A stretch of DNA of 52,077 bases, taken from positions 1-52,077 of the forward strand of contig JANXWV010000018.1 of NCBI GenBank assembly GCA_025350965.1, given 5' to 3'. Shown piece by piece: positions 33,273 to 42,989 of this stretch (within the stretch, counting starts at the first letter, position 1; each line of letters begins with the position of its first letter). Source of the DNA: Rhizobacter sp. (lineage in GTDB: Bacteria > Pseudomonadota > Gammaproteobacteria > Burkholderiales > Burkholderiaceae_C). The notes below the pieces were generated by a model that had not been told where the DNA came from, did not search any database, and saw nothing but the letters and a program-made list of their open reading frames with translations. The translations under genes were made by a program, and so were the position numbers.

Positions 33273-34223
33273 ATGAAGCCGACCGCCATCAGTGCCGAGG
33301 CGCTGTTCGAGGAACACCGCCCGACGCTGCGCTGGGAATGGATCGCCGGCCACGCTCACCCCGAGCGCCGGTTCGACGAAGCCGCCGTGCGCAACGCGCA
33401 GTCGGCTGCCGACCTGGTCGGCTACCTGAACTACATCCACCCATACCGCGTGCAGATCGTCGGCCGGCGTGAGGTGGCCTATCTCAACACCGGCCCCGAA
33501 GTGGCCGAGCGCCGCATCCAGCGCATCGTCACGCTGGAGCCGCCGGTGCTGATCGTGGCCGATGCCGAAGCCGCGCCCGACAAGCTGGTGGCCATGTGCG
33601 ACCGTGCGGACATCCCGCTGTTCGCCACCGACGAGCCCGCTGGTCACGTCATCGACGTGGTGCGCAGCTACCTCAGCCTGCACTTCGCCGAGCGCACCAC
33701 GCGCCACGGCGTGTTCATGGATATTCTCGGCGTCGGCGTGCTCATCACCGGCGAGTCGGGCCTGGGCAAGAGCGAACTCGGCCTGGAGCTCATCTCACGC
33801 GGCCACGGGCTGGTCGCTGACGACGCGGTCGACCTGTTCCGCGTCTCGCAAACCGGCCTCGAAGGGCGCTGCCCGGAGCTGCTGCTGAACCTGCTCGAAG
33901 TGCGCGGCATCGGCCTGCTCGACATCAAGGCGATCTTTGGCGAGACGGCGGTGCGCCGCAAGATGCGTTTGAAGCTCATCGTGCACCTGGTGCGCAAGGA
34001 GACGATGGACCGAGAGTTCGAGCGCCTGCCTTACGAGCCGTTGAACGAAGATATTCTCGACGTGCCGGTGCGAAAGACCGTGATCGCGGTCGATGCCGGC
34101 CGCAACCTCGCGGTGCTGGTCGAAGCGGCGGTGCGCAACACCATCCTGCAGTTGCGCGGTATCGACACCTACAAAGAATTCATCGAGCGCCACGCCAAGG
34201 CGATGTTGAAACCTGAGGCCTGA
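33273..34223 (+). CDS. hprK: HPr kinase/phosphorylase
   Basis: Phosphorylates and dephosphorylates HPr on serine. 316 residues. The Walker A is [10 protein letters not shown] (about residues 160-169), just after [23 protein letters not shown] and the signature [16 protein letters not shown] follow. The C-terminus ends with an arm ([15 protein letters not shown]). The 3' end overlaps the convergent fur gene by 44 bases. Confidence 0.96.
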   Translation: MKPTAISAEALFEEHRPTLRWEWIAGHAHPERRFDEAAVRNAQSAADLVGYLNYIHPYRVQIVGRREVAYLNTGPEVAERRIQRIVTLEPPVLIVADAEAAPDKLVAMCDRADIPLFATDEPAGHVIDVVRSYLSLHFAERTTRHGVFMDILGVGVLITGESGLGKSELGLELISRGHGLVADDAVDLFRVSQTGLEGRCPELLLNLLEVRGIGLLDIKAIFGETAVRRKMRLKLIVHLVRKETMDREFERLPYEPLNEDILDVPVRKTVIAVDAGRNLAVLVEAAVRNTILQLRGIDTYKEFIERHAKAMLKPEA

Positions 34224-34638
34224 ACTCGCAGTTGACCTTCGTGCACACCGCGTAGAGCGCCAGCGCATGGTCCTGCAGCTCGAAGCCGCGAGCCAGTGCC
34301 ACACTCTTTTGGCGTTGCTCGATCTCGGCGTCGAAGAACTCCTCGACGCGGCCGCAGTCCACGCACACCAGGTGGTCGTGGTGCTTGCCTTCGTTCAGCT
34401 CGAACACGGCCTTGCCGGTCTCGAAGTGGTTGCGCGACAAGATGCCCGCCTGCTCGAACTGCATCAACACGCGGTAGACGGTGGCCAGGCCCACATCGGC
34501 CCCTTCGGCCAGCAGCAACTTGAAGACGTCCTCGGCGCTCATGTGGCGCTGCGAGGACTTCTGGAACATCTCCAGCACCTTGATGCGCGGCAGGGTCGCT
34601 TTCAGGCCACTGTTCTTCAGTTCGTCGGCATGCGTCAT
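34180..34638 (-). CDS. fur: Ferric uptake regulator
   Basis: Iron-dependent repressor, 152 residues. The winged-helix segment is [36 protein letters not shown] with [20 protein letters not shown] as recognition region. Metal-site residues appear in [17 protein letters not shown] and the second cysteine pair in CTKVNCE. The tail [14 protein letters not shown] is unusual and is encoded in the segment that overlaps hprK by 44 bases, so the normal stop may have been displaced. fur is divergent from bamE (omlA), the classical arrangement. ATG at 34638. Confidence 0.95.
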   Translation of the reverse strand: MTHADELKNSGLKATLPRIKVLEMFQKSSQRHMSAEDVFKLLLAEGADVGLATVYRVLMQFEQAGILSRNHFETGKAVFELNEGKHHDHLVCVDCGRVEEFFDAEIEQRQKSVALARGFELQDHALALYAVCTKVNCEFRPQVSTSPWRGAR

Positions 34639-34777
34639 GGCGGTGGCGGGCAGGGCAGGTTCGGAACGTCGGAGCCCAGCGGTGGCGCTGGGCATCGGTG
34701 CGGGTCGGCCAGAGGGGCCAGCCGCTAGAATCGTTCGATCATATCGAGATTGGCGCCCCGCTCGCCGCCTGCACAAC

Positions 34778-35332
34778 ATGCGCTCCCTCCCCCTTGTTCG
34801 TGTGCCGCTCGCCGCCCGCTTCGCACTCTGCGCGCTCGGTGCCGCAGCGTTGGTCGGCTGCCAATCGCTGCAGTCTTCCGACAGCTTCCTTGGCGTGATC
34901 ACGCCGTACAAGGTCGAGGTGGTGCAGGGCAACGTGGTGACGAAAGAGCAGGCCGAGTTCGTCAAGCCGGGCATGAGCCGCGCGCAGGTGCGCGACGTGC
35001 TGGGCTCACCGCTCGTCACCGACCCATTCCATGGCGACCGCTGGGACTATGTGTTCACGATCCGCCGCCAGGGCGCCGAGCCGCAGCTGCGGCGTGTGGT
35101 GGTGCGTTTCGACGGCGAAGCGCTGAAGGGCATCGACACCGGCGGCGAGCTGCCTTCCGAACGTGACTTCGTCGCCTCCATCGATACCTTCAAGACCGCC
35201 CGCAACGCCCCGGCTCTGGAGTTGACCGAAGCGCAGATCAAGTCCCTGCCGCAACCGGCCGCGCCGGCCGCCAGCGAAGCCGAGCCCGTCGGCCCTGTGC
35301 GCGACTACCCGCCGCTTGAGCCGCGCCCATGA
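34778..35332 (+). CDS. bamE: Outer-membrane assembly lipoprotein BamE
   Basis: Accessory lipoprotein of the BAM complex, 184 residues. The lipobox is LVGC (Cys at about residue 28). Conserved parts are [49 protein letters not shown] and the following beta strand. The C-terminal 70 residues are longer than in E. coli and Ala/Pro-rich. A -10-like TAGAAT is at 34726-34731. dapB overlaps the stop by 4 bases. Divergent from fur. Confidence 0.95.
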   Translation: MRSLPLVRVPLAARFALCALGAAALVGCQSLQSSDSFLGVITPYKVEVVQGNVVTKEQAEFVKPGMSRAQVRDVLGSPLVTDPFHGDRWDYVFTIRRQGAEPQLRRVVVRFDGEALKGIDTGGELPSERDFVASIDTFKTARNAPALELTEAQIKSLPQPAAPAASEAEPVGPVRDYPPLEPRP

Positions 35333-36147
35333 TTGATGTTCAAGGCGCGATCCGCGTGGCCGTCGCGGGTGCGTCGGGGCGCATGGGGCAAATGCTGGTC
35401 GAGGCCGTCAGCCGGGCCGACGACCTGCAACTCAGCGGCGCTCTCGACGTGCCGTCAAGCGCCGCCATCGGCCGCGAGGCTGGCGCACTGCTGGGTCTTT
35501 CCAACACGCCGAGCATCACTGCCGACCTGGCCGCCGGCCTCACCGGCGCGCAGGTGCTGATCGACTTCACGCGCCCCGAAGGCACCCTGGCCCACCTGGC
35601 CTTGTGCCGCGAGCTCGGCGTGAACGCCGTCATCGGCACCACCGGTTTCACCGAGGCGCAGAAGGCGCAGATCGCCGAGCACGCCAAGCACATCGCCATC
35701 GTCATGGCGCCCAACATGAGCGTGGGCGTGAACGTGGTGTTCAAGCTGCTCGACATGGCCGCGCGCGCGCTGAACGAGGGCTACGACATCGAAGTCATCG
35801 AGGCGCACCACCGCCACAAGGTCGACGCGCCCAGCGGCACTGCGCTGAAGATGGGCGAGGTGCTGGCCGCCGCGCTCGGCCGCGACCTGAATCACTGCGC
35901 CGTCTATGCCCGCGAAGGCGTGACGGGTGAGCGCGACCCGTCGAGCATTGGCTTCGCAGCCATTCGCGGGGGCGACATCGTCGGCGACCATACCGTGATG
36001 TTCGCCGGCACCGGCGAGCGCATCGAAATCTCTCACCGCGCGTCCAGCCGCGCCGGGTACGCGCAAGGGAGCCTGCGCGCCGCGCGCTTCCTGGCGGGCA
36101 AGACGACCGGCCTGTTCGGCATGCACGACGTGCTGTGGCCGCAGTGA
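35329..36147 (+). CDS. dapB: 4-hydroxy-tetrahydrodipicolinate reductase
   Basis: Second committed step of lysine/diaminopimelate synthesis, using NAD(P)H. 272 residues. The nucleotide motif is [14 protein letters not shown] (residues 9-22); the catalytic block is [16 protein letters not shown], followed by [21 protein letters not shown]. The start overlaps the bamE stop (ATGA). The ExbB-like gene begins 22 bases downstream. Confidence 0.97.
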   Translation: MIDVQGAIRVAVAGASGRMGQMLVEAVSRADDLQLSGALDVPSSAAIGREAGALLGLSNTPSITADLAAGLTGAQVLIDFTRPEGTLAHLALCRELGVNAVIGTTGFTEAQKAQIAEHAKHIAIVMAPNMSVGVNVVFKLLDMAARALNEGYDIEVIEAHHRHKVDAPSGTALKMGEVLAAALGRDLNHCAVYAREGVTGERDPSSIGFAAIRGGDIVGDHTVMFAGTGERIEISHRASSRAGYAQGSLRAARFLAGKTTGLFGMHDVLWPQ

Positions 36148-36169
36148 AAGCGACGAACAGGGTGTCGAC

Positions 36170-36811
36170 ATGATGCAGTTCCTGGCGCAGGGCGACGCCA
36201 TCACGCGCACGGTGGCCGCGATGCTGCTCCTCATGTCGGTCAGCGCCTGGGTCGTGATTCTCTGGAAGGCGTGGCTGCTGCGGCGGGTGCGGCACGACAT
36301 CGAACGCGCCGTGCCCGCGTTCTGGGCCGCCGTGTCGATGGACGCCGGCCGCGACCAACTCGCCGCGTTCGACCGCGAGCGCGCACTGCAACCGCTGCTC
36401 GCCGCCGCAATGGCCATGCCGCAACTCGGCACGCTCGAAGGCAAGGGCCACCTCGACTCGCAGCTGACCCGGCGCCTGCGCGACGCGCTGCACGGCGTGC
36501 TGGCGCAACTTCAGTTCGGGCAAGTCATGCTCGCCTCCATCGGCAGCACGGCGCCGTTCATCGGCCTGTTCGGCACGGTGTGGGGCATCTACCATGCGCT
36601 GATCAGCATCTCGGCGGCGGGCTCGATCTCGATCGAGCGCGTGTCCGGCCCGGTCGGCGAAGCGCTGGTCATGACGGCGGCGGGCCTGGCGGTCGCGATC
36701 CCCGCGGTGCTGGCCTACAACATCTTCGGCAAGATGGTCGGCGCCTGCGAGGCCGAGCTCGAAGGCTTCGCGCACGACCTGCGCGAGATGCTGATCGACA
36801 CCGCTGCCTGA
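36170..36811 (+). CDS. exbB: MotA/TolQ/ExbB proton channel protein
   Basis: Inner-membrane proton-channel subunit energising outer-membrane processes, 213 residues, three membrane helices. The first is about residues 18-38 (AAMLLLMSVSAWVVILWK). The conserved core is MLASIGSTAPFIGLFGTVWGIYHALISI and the third helix VGEALVMTAAGLAVAIPAVLAYNIF. Met1 and Met2 are both possible starts. With the ExbD-like gene it forms a two-gene unit downstream of dapB. No TonB or TolA gene is adjacent, so the exact partner is unknown. Confidence 0.93.
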   Translation: MMQFLAQGDAITRTVAAMLLLMSVSAWVVILWKAWLLRRVRHDIERAVPAFWAAVSMDAGRDQLAAFDRERALQPLLAAAMAMPQLGTLEGKGHLDSQLTRRLRDALHGVLAQLQFGQVMLASIGSTAPFIGLFGTVWGIYHALISISAAGSISIERVSGPVGEALVMTAAGLAVAIPAVLAYNIFGKMVGACEAELEGFAHDLREMLIDTAA

Positions 36812-36852
36812 CACGCCCCACGCGGCCCCACTGCACGCCACCCGATCACCCG

Positions 36853-37326
<474 letters not shown>

Positions 37327-37329
37327 GCC

Positions 37330-38403
37330 ATGCTCGTCGTCCACAACCCGGTGCATCACCTCCACGCGGGGCGGCAAGAGATGTTCCGCGGCCGCCTGGT
37401 CGATTGCCACGAGACCCCCGACCGGCTGACCCGCGTACTGGCCGAGTTGCAACGGCGCGGCGTCGGTCCGTTGCAGGCCGCCGTGGATGCCGGCACCACG
37501 CTCGACAGCGCGCTCGCGCGCGTCCACACGCCGCGTTACCTGCAGTTCCTGGCCCATGCTTGGCGCGACTGGGTCGCGCTCGATCCGGCGAATGCCGGGC
37601 GTGATGCGCTGCCTTCGGTGTGGCCGGCGCCGGGCATGCGCTTCGACGTGCTGCCCGACAGCTTCGCAGCGCGGCTGGGCCTGTTTTCGTTCGACGCCGG
37701 CACGCCGCTCACGGCCGGGAGCTGGGCGGCGGCGCGGGGAGGTGCTGCCTGCGCCATCGGCGCCGCCGAGGCCGTGCTGGCCGCAGGCGGGCGCGGCAGC
37801 GCGTTCGCGCTCAGCCGCCCGCCCGGCCACCACGCGGGGGCTGACTTCCTTGGCGGCTACTGCTTCCTCAACAACGCCGCGCTCGCGGCGCAGGCGCTTC
37901 GGGAAGGCGGCCAGGCGCGCGTGGCGGTGCTCGATGTCGACTACCACCACGGCAACGGCACTCAGAGCATCTTCTACGAGCGCGCGGATGTGCTCACCGT
38001 GTCGATCCATGGTGACCCGCGCACCGAGTACCCGTTCTTCCTCGGCCATGCCGACGAGCGCGGTGCCGGCGCCGGAGGCGGCTTCAACCTGAACCTGCCG
38101 CTGCCACGCGGCACCGGGTTCGCGCGTTGGCGCGAAGCCTTGCAGCTCGGCCTGCAAGCCATAGCGCAGTTCGATGCACAGGCGCTGGTGGTCTCACTCG
38201 GTGTCGATACCTTCGAGGGCGACCCGATCTCGGGCTTCGGCCTGAAGAGCGCCGATTACCTGCTGCTCGGGCAAGACATCGCCGGCGCCGCACTGCCGAC
38301 CGTCTTCGTGTTCGAAGGCGGCTACGCGGTCGACGACGTGGGCGTGAACACGGCCAACGTGATCGAGGGCTTCTGCGCCGCGTGGCCCACGGCAGCAGCT
38401 TGA
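37330..38403 (+). CDS. Histone-deacetylase-like zinc amidohydrolase
   Basis: 357 residues, class II HDAC/acetylpolyamine amidohydrolase family. Zinc and catalytic residues are evident: RPPGHHAG (His pair), DVDYHHGNGTQSIFY (Asp, His ligands), GVDTFEGDP (Asp ligand) and the glycine-rich FEGGYAVDDVG. The N-terminal HxPxHxLHxG-like opening (NPVHHLHAGRQEM) resembles acetylpolyamine amidohydrolases, so small acetylated amines are a likely substrate. It is 3 bases downstream of exbD. Confidence 0.92.
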   Translation: MLVVHNPVHHLHAGRQEMFRGRLVDCHETPDRLTRVLAELQRRGVGPLQAAVDAGTTLDSALARVHTPRYLQFLAHAWRDWVALDPANAGRDALPSVWPAPGMRFDVLPDSFAARLGLFSFDAGTPLTAGSWAAARGGAACAIGAAEAVLAAGGRGSAFALSRPPGHHAGADFLGGYCFLNNAALAAQALREGGQARVAVLDVDYHHGNGTQSIFYERADVLTVSIHGDPRTEYPFFLGHADERGAGAGGGFNLNLPLPRGTGFARWREALQLGLQAIAQFDAQALVVSLGVDTFEGDPISGFGLKSADYLLLGQDIAGAALPTVFVFEGGYAVDDVGVNTANVIEGFCAAWPTAAA

Positions 38404-38422
38404 GGCCGCAGAGCAGGCGCCA

Positions 38423-38806
38423 TCAGCCATGCAACCGGTATCCCAACTGACGCTCACGGCGCAGCGAGAGAAGCAGTACGTCCAGCTCGGAATGGGCACA
38501 GAGCACAACATAGCGAGCCAACACAAGCTCTCGCAGTTCAGGCATCCCAATCAACCGCGCGAGCTCGACCGCTTGCTGCGCCTGGAACCGGCCCCAGCCG
38601 GTCTTGGCGTCGAGAAATCGGGCAGGGCGACCACTGGTAGGTGAAAAGGCCAGGAGCGCCCGCGCTTTGACCAGTTCACCCTGCAGCTTCTCGAAGCGCC
38701 CAGGCGCCGAACCCGCATCCTGCTCGACCATGAAGCTCCGAGCGGCACGCAAGCAGGTCAGGAAGTTCGGGGCGGCCCTGACCTTGGCGTGGGTCGGAAT
38801 ACTCAC
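38423..38806 (-). CDS. ParE/RelE-type toxin
   Basis: 127 residues. The C-terminal half is typical of the ParE/RelE superfamily: RPARFLDAKTGWGRFQAQQAVELARLIGMPELRELVLARYVVLCAHSEL then LLLSLRRERQLGYRL. The start is GTG at 38806, overlapping the antitoxin stop (GTGA), so the pair is translationally coupled, antitoxin first. The N-terminal 25 residues are not typical; a Met at about residue 26 (MVEQDAG) is an alternative start. Confidence 0.8.
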   Translation of the reverse strand: MSIPTHAKVRAAPNFLTCLRAARSFMVEQDAGSAPGRFEKLQGELVKARALLAFSPTSGRPARFLDAKTGWGRFQAQQAVELARLIGMPELRELVLARYVVLCAHSELDVLLLSLRRERQLGYRLHG

Positions 38807-39096
38807 CGGACCGGCGTGACGCCGAGCGCCTCATCGAGTTCGTCATCGGAGGCGAATTGGCCGGACAGCGCTTCCTTGAGCCCTGTGACCGCATCTTCAG
38901 CGAGCACGAGGTTGGCGTGCTCTGCTTCGAGTGCATGGTAGTAGTCGAGCCGGCGCGCGTCGACAAGCGCCACGTAGCTGGCGCCGTTCTTGGTCAACAC
39001 CTTTTCTGCGCCAGAGCCGACGACGTCCTCGGCCAGTTCAGTCAGACGAGCGCGGGCTTCGCTGATGGGAACGATGTCTGATGCGCGCAGAGTCAT
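38803..39096 (-). CDS. Phd/YefM-type antitoxin
   Basis: 97 residues. The family start is MTLRASDIVPISEARARLTELAEDV, followed by EKVLTKNGASYVALVDARRLDYYHALE; the acidic C-terminus (ASDDELDEALGV) would wrap the toxin. ATG at 39096. An imperfect 18-bp palindrome lies directly upstream and is the likely autoregulatory operator. Confidence 0.88.
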   Translation of the reverse strand: MTLRASDIVPISEARARLTELAEDVVGSGAEKVLTKNGASYVALVDARRLDYYHALEAEHANLVLAEDAVTGLKEALSGQFASDDELDEALGVTPVR

Positions 39097-39108
39097 ATTG
39101 CACTGTCC

Positions 39109-39126
39109 ATTAAAGAATTCGTTAAA
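39109..39126. promoter_or_regulatory. Candidate operator of the Phd/YefM pair
   Basis: ATTAAAGAATTCGTTAAA, an imperfect palindrome (14 of 18 positions symmetric) centred on an EcoRI site, 13 bases upstream of the antitoxin start. It is AT-rich in a GC-rich context. Role as repressor site inferred from position. Confidence 0.5.
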
Positions 39127-39192
39127 CCGAAATGTATACCCAGACACGCTCCTGCTGGCTCAGCGACGAGCGCGATCCGCCTGGAGCGAATC

Positions 39193-39208
39193 GCCGGGTT
39201 AACCCGGC
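39193..39208. repeat. Perfect 16-bp palindrome upstream of the DUF4331 gene
   Basis: GCCGGGTTAACCCGGC is fully self-complementary and lies in the intergenic region between the antitoxin and the DUF4331 gene. No T-run follows on either strand, so it is more like a protein-binding dyad than a terminator. Confidence 0.7.
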
Positions 39209-39362
39209 CCCTAGAAAAAGGTGACCGACTCGGCATCCAGGCCGATGGGTGCGGCGTAGGCGACATGCAGGCAAGGGCCGGCCGCGGGCCGCGACTTGCC
39301 AACCGCCACAGCCTGGCTGCACCGGGCACGGCGCCACAACGCAACCGCCTGAAGGAGCCCCC

Positions 39363-40964
39363 ATGACCCACGCCACACCCGCCCGTTCTTTTCGGCTGCG
39401 GCCAACCGCCGCCGTTCGCCTTGCCGCATGCACCGCCACGGCCGCCCTGCTCGGCGCCGTCGCCGTACCTGCCGCTCACGCCTCCAGCCACCGCGAGGCA
39501 CCGTTCATCACGACGAACCCGAAGGTCGACGGCACCGACTTCTACATGTTCAACAGCTACGAAGGGGTGGCCGCCAACGGCACCGGCGGGCGGGCCGGCT
39601 TCGTGACGCTGGTCGCCAACTACCTGCCGCTGCAAGACGCGTATGGCGGCCCGAACTACTTCTCGCTCGACCCGAACGCGCTGTACGAGATCCACATCGA
39701 CAACGTCGGCGACGCGAAGGAGCACATCACCTTCCAGTTCAAGTTCAAGAACACGCTGAAGGGCATTGCGCTGCCCATCGGCAACAAGACGGTGCCGATC
39801 CCGCTGGTCCAGGCCGGGCAGGTGAGCAACCTGAAAGACGCGGCGCTGAACCTGAACGAGAGCTACACCCTCAACATCGTTCGGGGCGACCGCCGCACCG
39901 GCGCCAGCGCTGCGGTGACACACGCGAGCACCGGTGCCGCCACCTTCGACAAGCCTGTCGACAACATCGGCACCAAGACCATCCCCGACTACGCGGGCTA
40001 CGCGGCCAAGCACATCTACCCGATCAACATTCCCGGCTGCGCCACGCCCGGCAAGGTGTTCGTGGGCCAGCGCAAGGACCCGTTCGCGGTGAACCTGGGC
40101 GTCATCTTTGACCTCGTGCACGCGCCGCTCGACGTCATCACCAACCCGAGCCTCATCAATGCCGGCCAGGACGACCTGGCCTACAAGAACGTGACCACGC
40201 TCGCGCTCGAAGTGCCGGCCTCGTGCCTCACGGCCGACAGCAGCAAGCCGGTGATCGGCGGCTGGACGACCGCGAGCCTGCGCCAGGGCCAGTACCTGAC
40301 CGCCAGCCCCGCCTCGGGCCACGGCACCACCGTGACGACCGGCGGCAACTGGGTGCAGGTGTCGCGCCTGGGCATGCCGCTTGTCAACGAGGTGGTGATC
40401 GGCCTGCCCGACAAGGACCGCTTCAACGGCTCGGTACCCAGCGGAGACGGCCAGTTCATCGACTACGTGACCAACCCGACGCTGCCCTCGCTGCTCGAGA
40501 TTGCCTTTGCCTTGCCGCCCGGCAGCATCGCGCCCAGCAACCCCGGCCGCAATGATTTGGTCACCACGTTCCTGACCGGCATCAAGGGCGTGAACCAGCT
40601 CGCGATGGTCACGGGTTCGGAGATGCTGCGCCTGAACACCGCCATCCCGGCGGTGCCGTTCGCGATGCAGAACCGGTTGGGCATCGTCGGCAACATCCTT
40701 GCCGGTGGAAGCGACAACGCCGGCTACCCGAACGGGCGCCGCCCGAAAGACGACGTGGTCGACATCTCGCTCGTCGCCATCGCAGGCGGCCTGTGCATGG
40801 CAAACGGCAACAACGACGCGTATGGTTTCGGCCTGGCGTGCAACCCGTCGGCCGTGCCGCTGAAGGGCACTGCGTTCAAGCTGCACGACGCTGTCGATCA
40901 GGCCGTGGTTCCGCTGCTGCCTGCCTTCCCGTACCTGAGCACGCCGATCCCGGGCGCGAAGTAG
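39363..40964 (+). CDS. DUF4331 family secreted protein
   Basis: 533 residues. A signal peptide (RLAACTATAALLGAVAVPAAHA) precedes the family hallmark SSHREAPFIT, then DGTDFYMFNSYE. Later conserved stretches include FQFKFKN, WVQVSRLGMPLVNEVVIGLPDKDRFN and a Cys pair near the end (GGLCMANGNNDAYGFGLAC). The family is exported and of unknown function. A ribosome site (GAAGGAG) precedes ATG 39363. A long hairpin and a PEP-CTERM protein gene follow. Confidence 0.93.
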   Translation: MTHATPARSFRLRPTAAVRLAACTATAALLGAVAVPAAHASSHREAPFITTNPKVDGTDFYMFNSYEGVAANGTGGRAGFVTLVANYLPLQDAYGGPNYFSLDPNALYEIHIDNVGDAKEHITFQFKFKNTLKGIALPIGNKTVPIPLVQAGQVSNLKDAALNLNESYTLNIVRGDRRTGASAAVTHASTGAATFDKPVDNIGTKTIPDYAGYAAKHIYPINIPGCATPGKVFVGQRKDPFAVNLGVIFDLVHAPLDVITNPSLINAGQDDLAYKNVTTLALEVPASCLTADSSKPVIGGWTTASLRQGQYLTASPASGHGTTVTTGGNWVQVSRLGMPLVNEVVIGLPDKDRFNGSVPSGDGQFIDYVTNPTLPSLLEIAFALPPGSIAPSNPGRNDLVTTFLTGIKGVNQLAMVTGSEMLRLNTAIPAVPFAMQNRLGIVGNILAGGSDNAGYPNGRRPKDDVVDISLVAIAGGLCMANGNNDAYGFGLACNPSAVPLKGTAFKLHDAVDQAVVPLLPAFPYLSTPIPGAK

Positions 40965-40998
40965 GCCTGCAGACCACCTGCCCACCTTTCCCATGCAA

Positions 40999-41023
40999 GC
41001 CGGGCTGCACGCTGCAGCCCGGC
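40999..41023 (+). terminator. Strong intercistronic hairpin without T-run
   Basis: A perfect 11-bp stem (GCCGGGCTGCA / TGCAGCCCGGC) with a CGC loop, 35 bases after the DUF4331 stop and 24 bases before the PEP-CTERM start. No poly-T follows, so it could be a weak terminator, an mRNA-stabilising 3' structure, or a barrier lowering expression of the second gene. Confidence 0.6.
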
Positions 41024-41046
41024 CCACTGCAACCAGGAGCCTTCCC

Positions 41047-41550
41047 ATGACACTGATTCGCTCTCTTGCCGCCGCCGCCACATTAACCGTGGCTTGCGGC
41101 GCGGCATTCGCCGACGACTACACGCTGGTGCTGGCGCCCGCCACGCCGAGCGCGTCGACCAGCAGTTTTGCCGCCGCCGTCAACGGCATCTTCATCGACA
41201 ACTACAGCTTCACGCCGGCCGCGTTCGATGGTCACGTGGCGGTGAGCTTCGCCGCGCTGACGCCGTCGGTCGCGTTCTTCGTGGCCGAGTTGAACGGCCA
41301 GCAGTTCAGCTTCTTCCCCGGCCCGATGCCGATGAACTTCGACATCGAGGCCGATGTAAGCGCAGGCATGCCGCTGCTGCTCACGATCTTCGGCGCCGCG
41401 CTCGACGACACCGGCGCGTTCGCCGACGGCCGCTACAGCGTCGACGTGGTCGCTTCGGTGCCCGAGCCGTCCACGACCGCGCTGCTGCTGGCCGGGCTCG
41501 GTGTGGCGGCCTGGGCGGCGCGCCGCCGGCCGGTGCGCGTGGAGGGCTGA
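41047..41550 (+). CDS. PEP-CTERM sorting-domain protein
   Basis: Exported protein of 167 residues. It has a signal peptide (LIRSLAAAATLTVACGAAFA) and a C-terminal sorting signal: VPEPSTTALLLAGLGVAAWAARRR, that is PEP motif, hydrophobic helix, Arg cluster. This is cut and anchored or released by an exosortase (EpsH/XrtA), usually tied to exopolysaccharide production; the exosortase itself is not in the window. The middle part contains the FxDxY-like IDNYSFTPAAFDGHVAVSF. Good ribosome site (AGGAG) upstream. Confidence 0.93.
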   Translation: MTLIRSLAAAATLTVACGAAFADDYTLVLAPATPSASTSSFAAAVNGIFIDNYSFTPAAFDGHVAVSFAALTPSVAFFVAELNGQQFSFFPGPMPMNFDIEADVSAGMPLLLTIFGAALDDTGAFADGRYSVDVVASVPEPSTTALLLAGLGVAAWAARRRPVRVEG

Positions 41551-41599
41551 AGCGGCGACAAGGGCTGCACCCGAGCCCGCCTGCGCAGGTATTCTTCGC

Positions 41600-42973
41600 A
41601 TGGCCGCCACGGCACCCGTGGCACCTGCGGAGGCCTTCATGCGCGATGCGCGCGGCAACCCTGTCAGCACGCTGTCCGGCGCAGCGCTCGCGGCGACCGA
41701 GCATGCGCTGTGGCGAATGATGTCGTTCTACGGCACGCCCCTGGACGACCTCGCCGCCGCGCGCGCCGCCGACCCGCAGTGGCTCCTGCCGCCCCTCATG
41801 GAATGCGGCTTCCTGCTGAGCCTGACCGAGCCGTCGGTGTGGCCGCAGGCCACCCGCATCCTGAACGCGTGCGAGCCGCTCGCCCGCACCGCCAACGACC
41901 GCGAGCGCGCCCACTTCGCTGCGTTGAAAGCCCTGCTGGCGGGCGACTGGACCGGCGCCTGCACCGCGTGGGAAGCCTTGTTGCTGCAGCACCCGCGCGA
42001 CGCGCTCGCGCTGCAATGGGCGCACCTGTTCGACTTCTATCGCGGCGACGGCACGAGCCTGCGCCAGCGCGTGGCCCGCGTGCTTCCGGAATGGGACGCG
42101 GGCGACGCGCTTCGGCCGTACGTGCTCGGCCTGTACGCCTTCGGCCTCGAAGAAAACCAGCTGTATGCGCAGGCCGAGGCCACCGGCCGCGAGGCCCTTG
42201 CCAGTGCGCGCGTGCCCTGGGCCATGCATGCGGTGGCGCATGTGATGGAGATGCAGGGCCACTACGCGCAAGGCAGCGCATGGCTCGCGCACTGGCACCC
42301 CGACTGGACCGATGGCAACGGCTTTCAGGGCCACCTCGGCTGGCACCACGCGCTGTTCGCGCTCGAAGCCCTTGACGCGAACGCGGCCCTGCAGTGCTTC
42401 GACGCGCACCTGGAATCGAGCCCCGAGCAGATCACCCTGCAGCGCCTGGACGCCGCCGCGCTGCTCTGGCGCATGCACCTGCTCGCCATGCCCACCGGCA
42501 CGCGCTGGCAGGCGCTCGCATCCGGCTGGCCACGCCCCGTGCACGAGGCCGGGCGCTACCCGTTCAACGACGTGCACGCCTTGCTGGCGCTGATCGGCAG
42601 CGGCGACCTGCCCGCCGCGCGCGCGTGGGCCGCGAGCGTCACCGAGCGTGCCGAACTGGCCCACGGCCACGCGCGCGATGTGGCCCGCGATGTCGGGCTG
42701 CCGTTGATGCGCGGCCTGCTCGCGTTCGCCGAGGAGCGCTTCGACACTGCGGTGCAAACGCTCTACCCGCTGCGCGCCCATGCGCAGCGCTTCGGCGGCA
42801 GCCACGCGCAGCGCGACCTGATCGACCAGACCGTGCTCGCCGCCGCCGCGCGGGGCGGCGGCCACTCCGCTGGCAGGGCGCTGCTGAACGAACGCCGCCT
42901 CGCCAAGCCCGTCACACCACTGACCGAACACTGGGCGGCGCGCGTGGCGGCAGCCACGCGCCCTCGGCCCTGA
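41600..42973 (+). CDS. TTC38-like tetratricopeptide protein
   Basis: 457 residues, entirely helical repeats with no signal peptide. Segments such as DALALQWAHLFDFYRGD, RPYVLGLYAFGLEENQLYAQAEATGREAL, AMHAVAHVMEMQGHYAQGSAWLAHW and LGWHHALFALEALD match the tetratricopeptide repeat 38 family, known in bacteria and animals without a defined reaction. A -10-like TATTCT lies at 41590-41595, four bases from the ATG at 41600, with no Shine-Dalgarno. The DUF1992 gene follows after 16 bases. Confidence 0.88.
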   Translation: MAATAPVAPAEAFMRDARGNPVSTLSGAALAATEHALWRMMSFYGTPLDDLAAARAADPQWLLPPLMECGFLLSLTEPSVWPQATRILNACEPLARTANDRERAHFAALKALLAGDWTGACTAWEALLLQHPRDALALQWAHLFDFYRGDGTSLRQRVARVLPEWDAGDALRPYVLGLYAFGLEENQLYAQAEATGREALASARVPWAMHAVAHVMEMQGHYAQGSAWLAHWHPDWTDGNGFQGHLGWHHALFALEALDANAALQCFDAHLESSPEQITLQRLDAAALLWRMHLLAMPTGTRWQALASGWPRPVHEAGRYPFNDVHALLALIGSGDLPAARAWAASVTERAELAHGHARDVARDVGLPLMRGLLAFAEERFDTAVQTLYPLRAHAQRFGGSHAQRDLIDQTVLAAAARGGGHSAGRALLNERRLAKPVTPLTEHWAARVAAATRPRP

Positions 42974-42989
42974 ACCCCGGAGAACCGCC

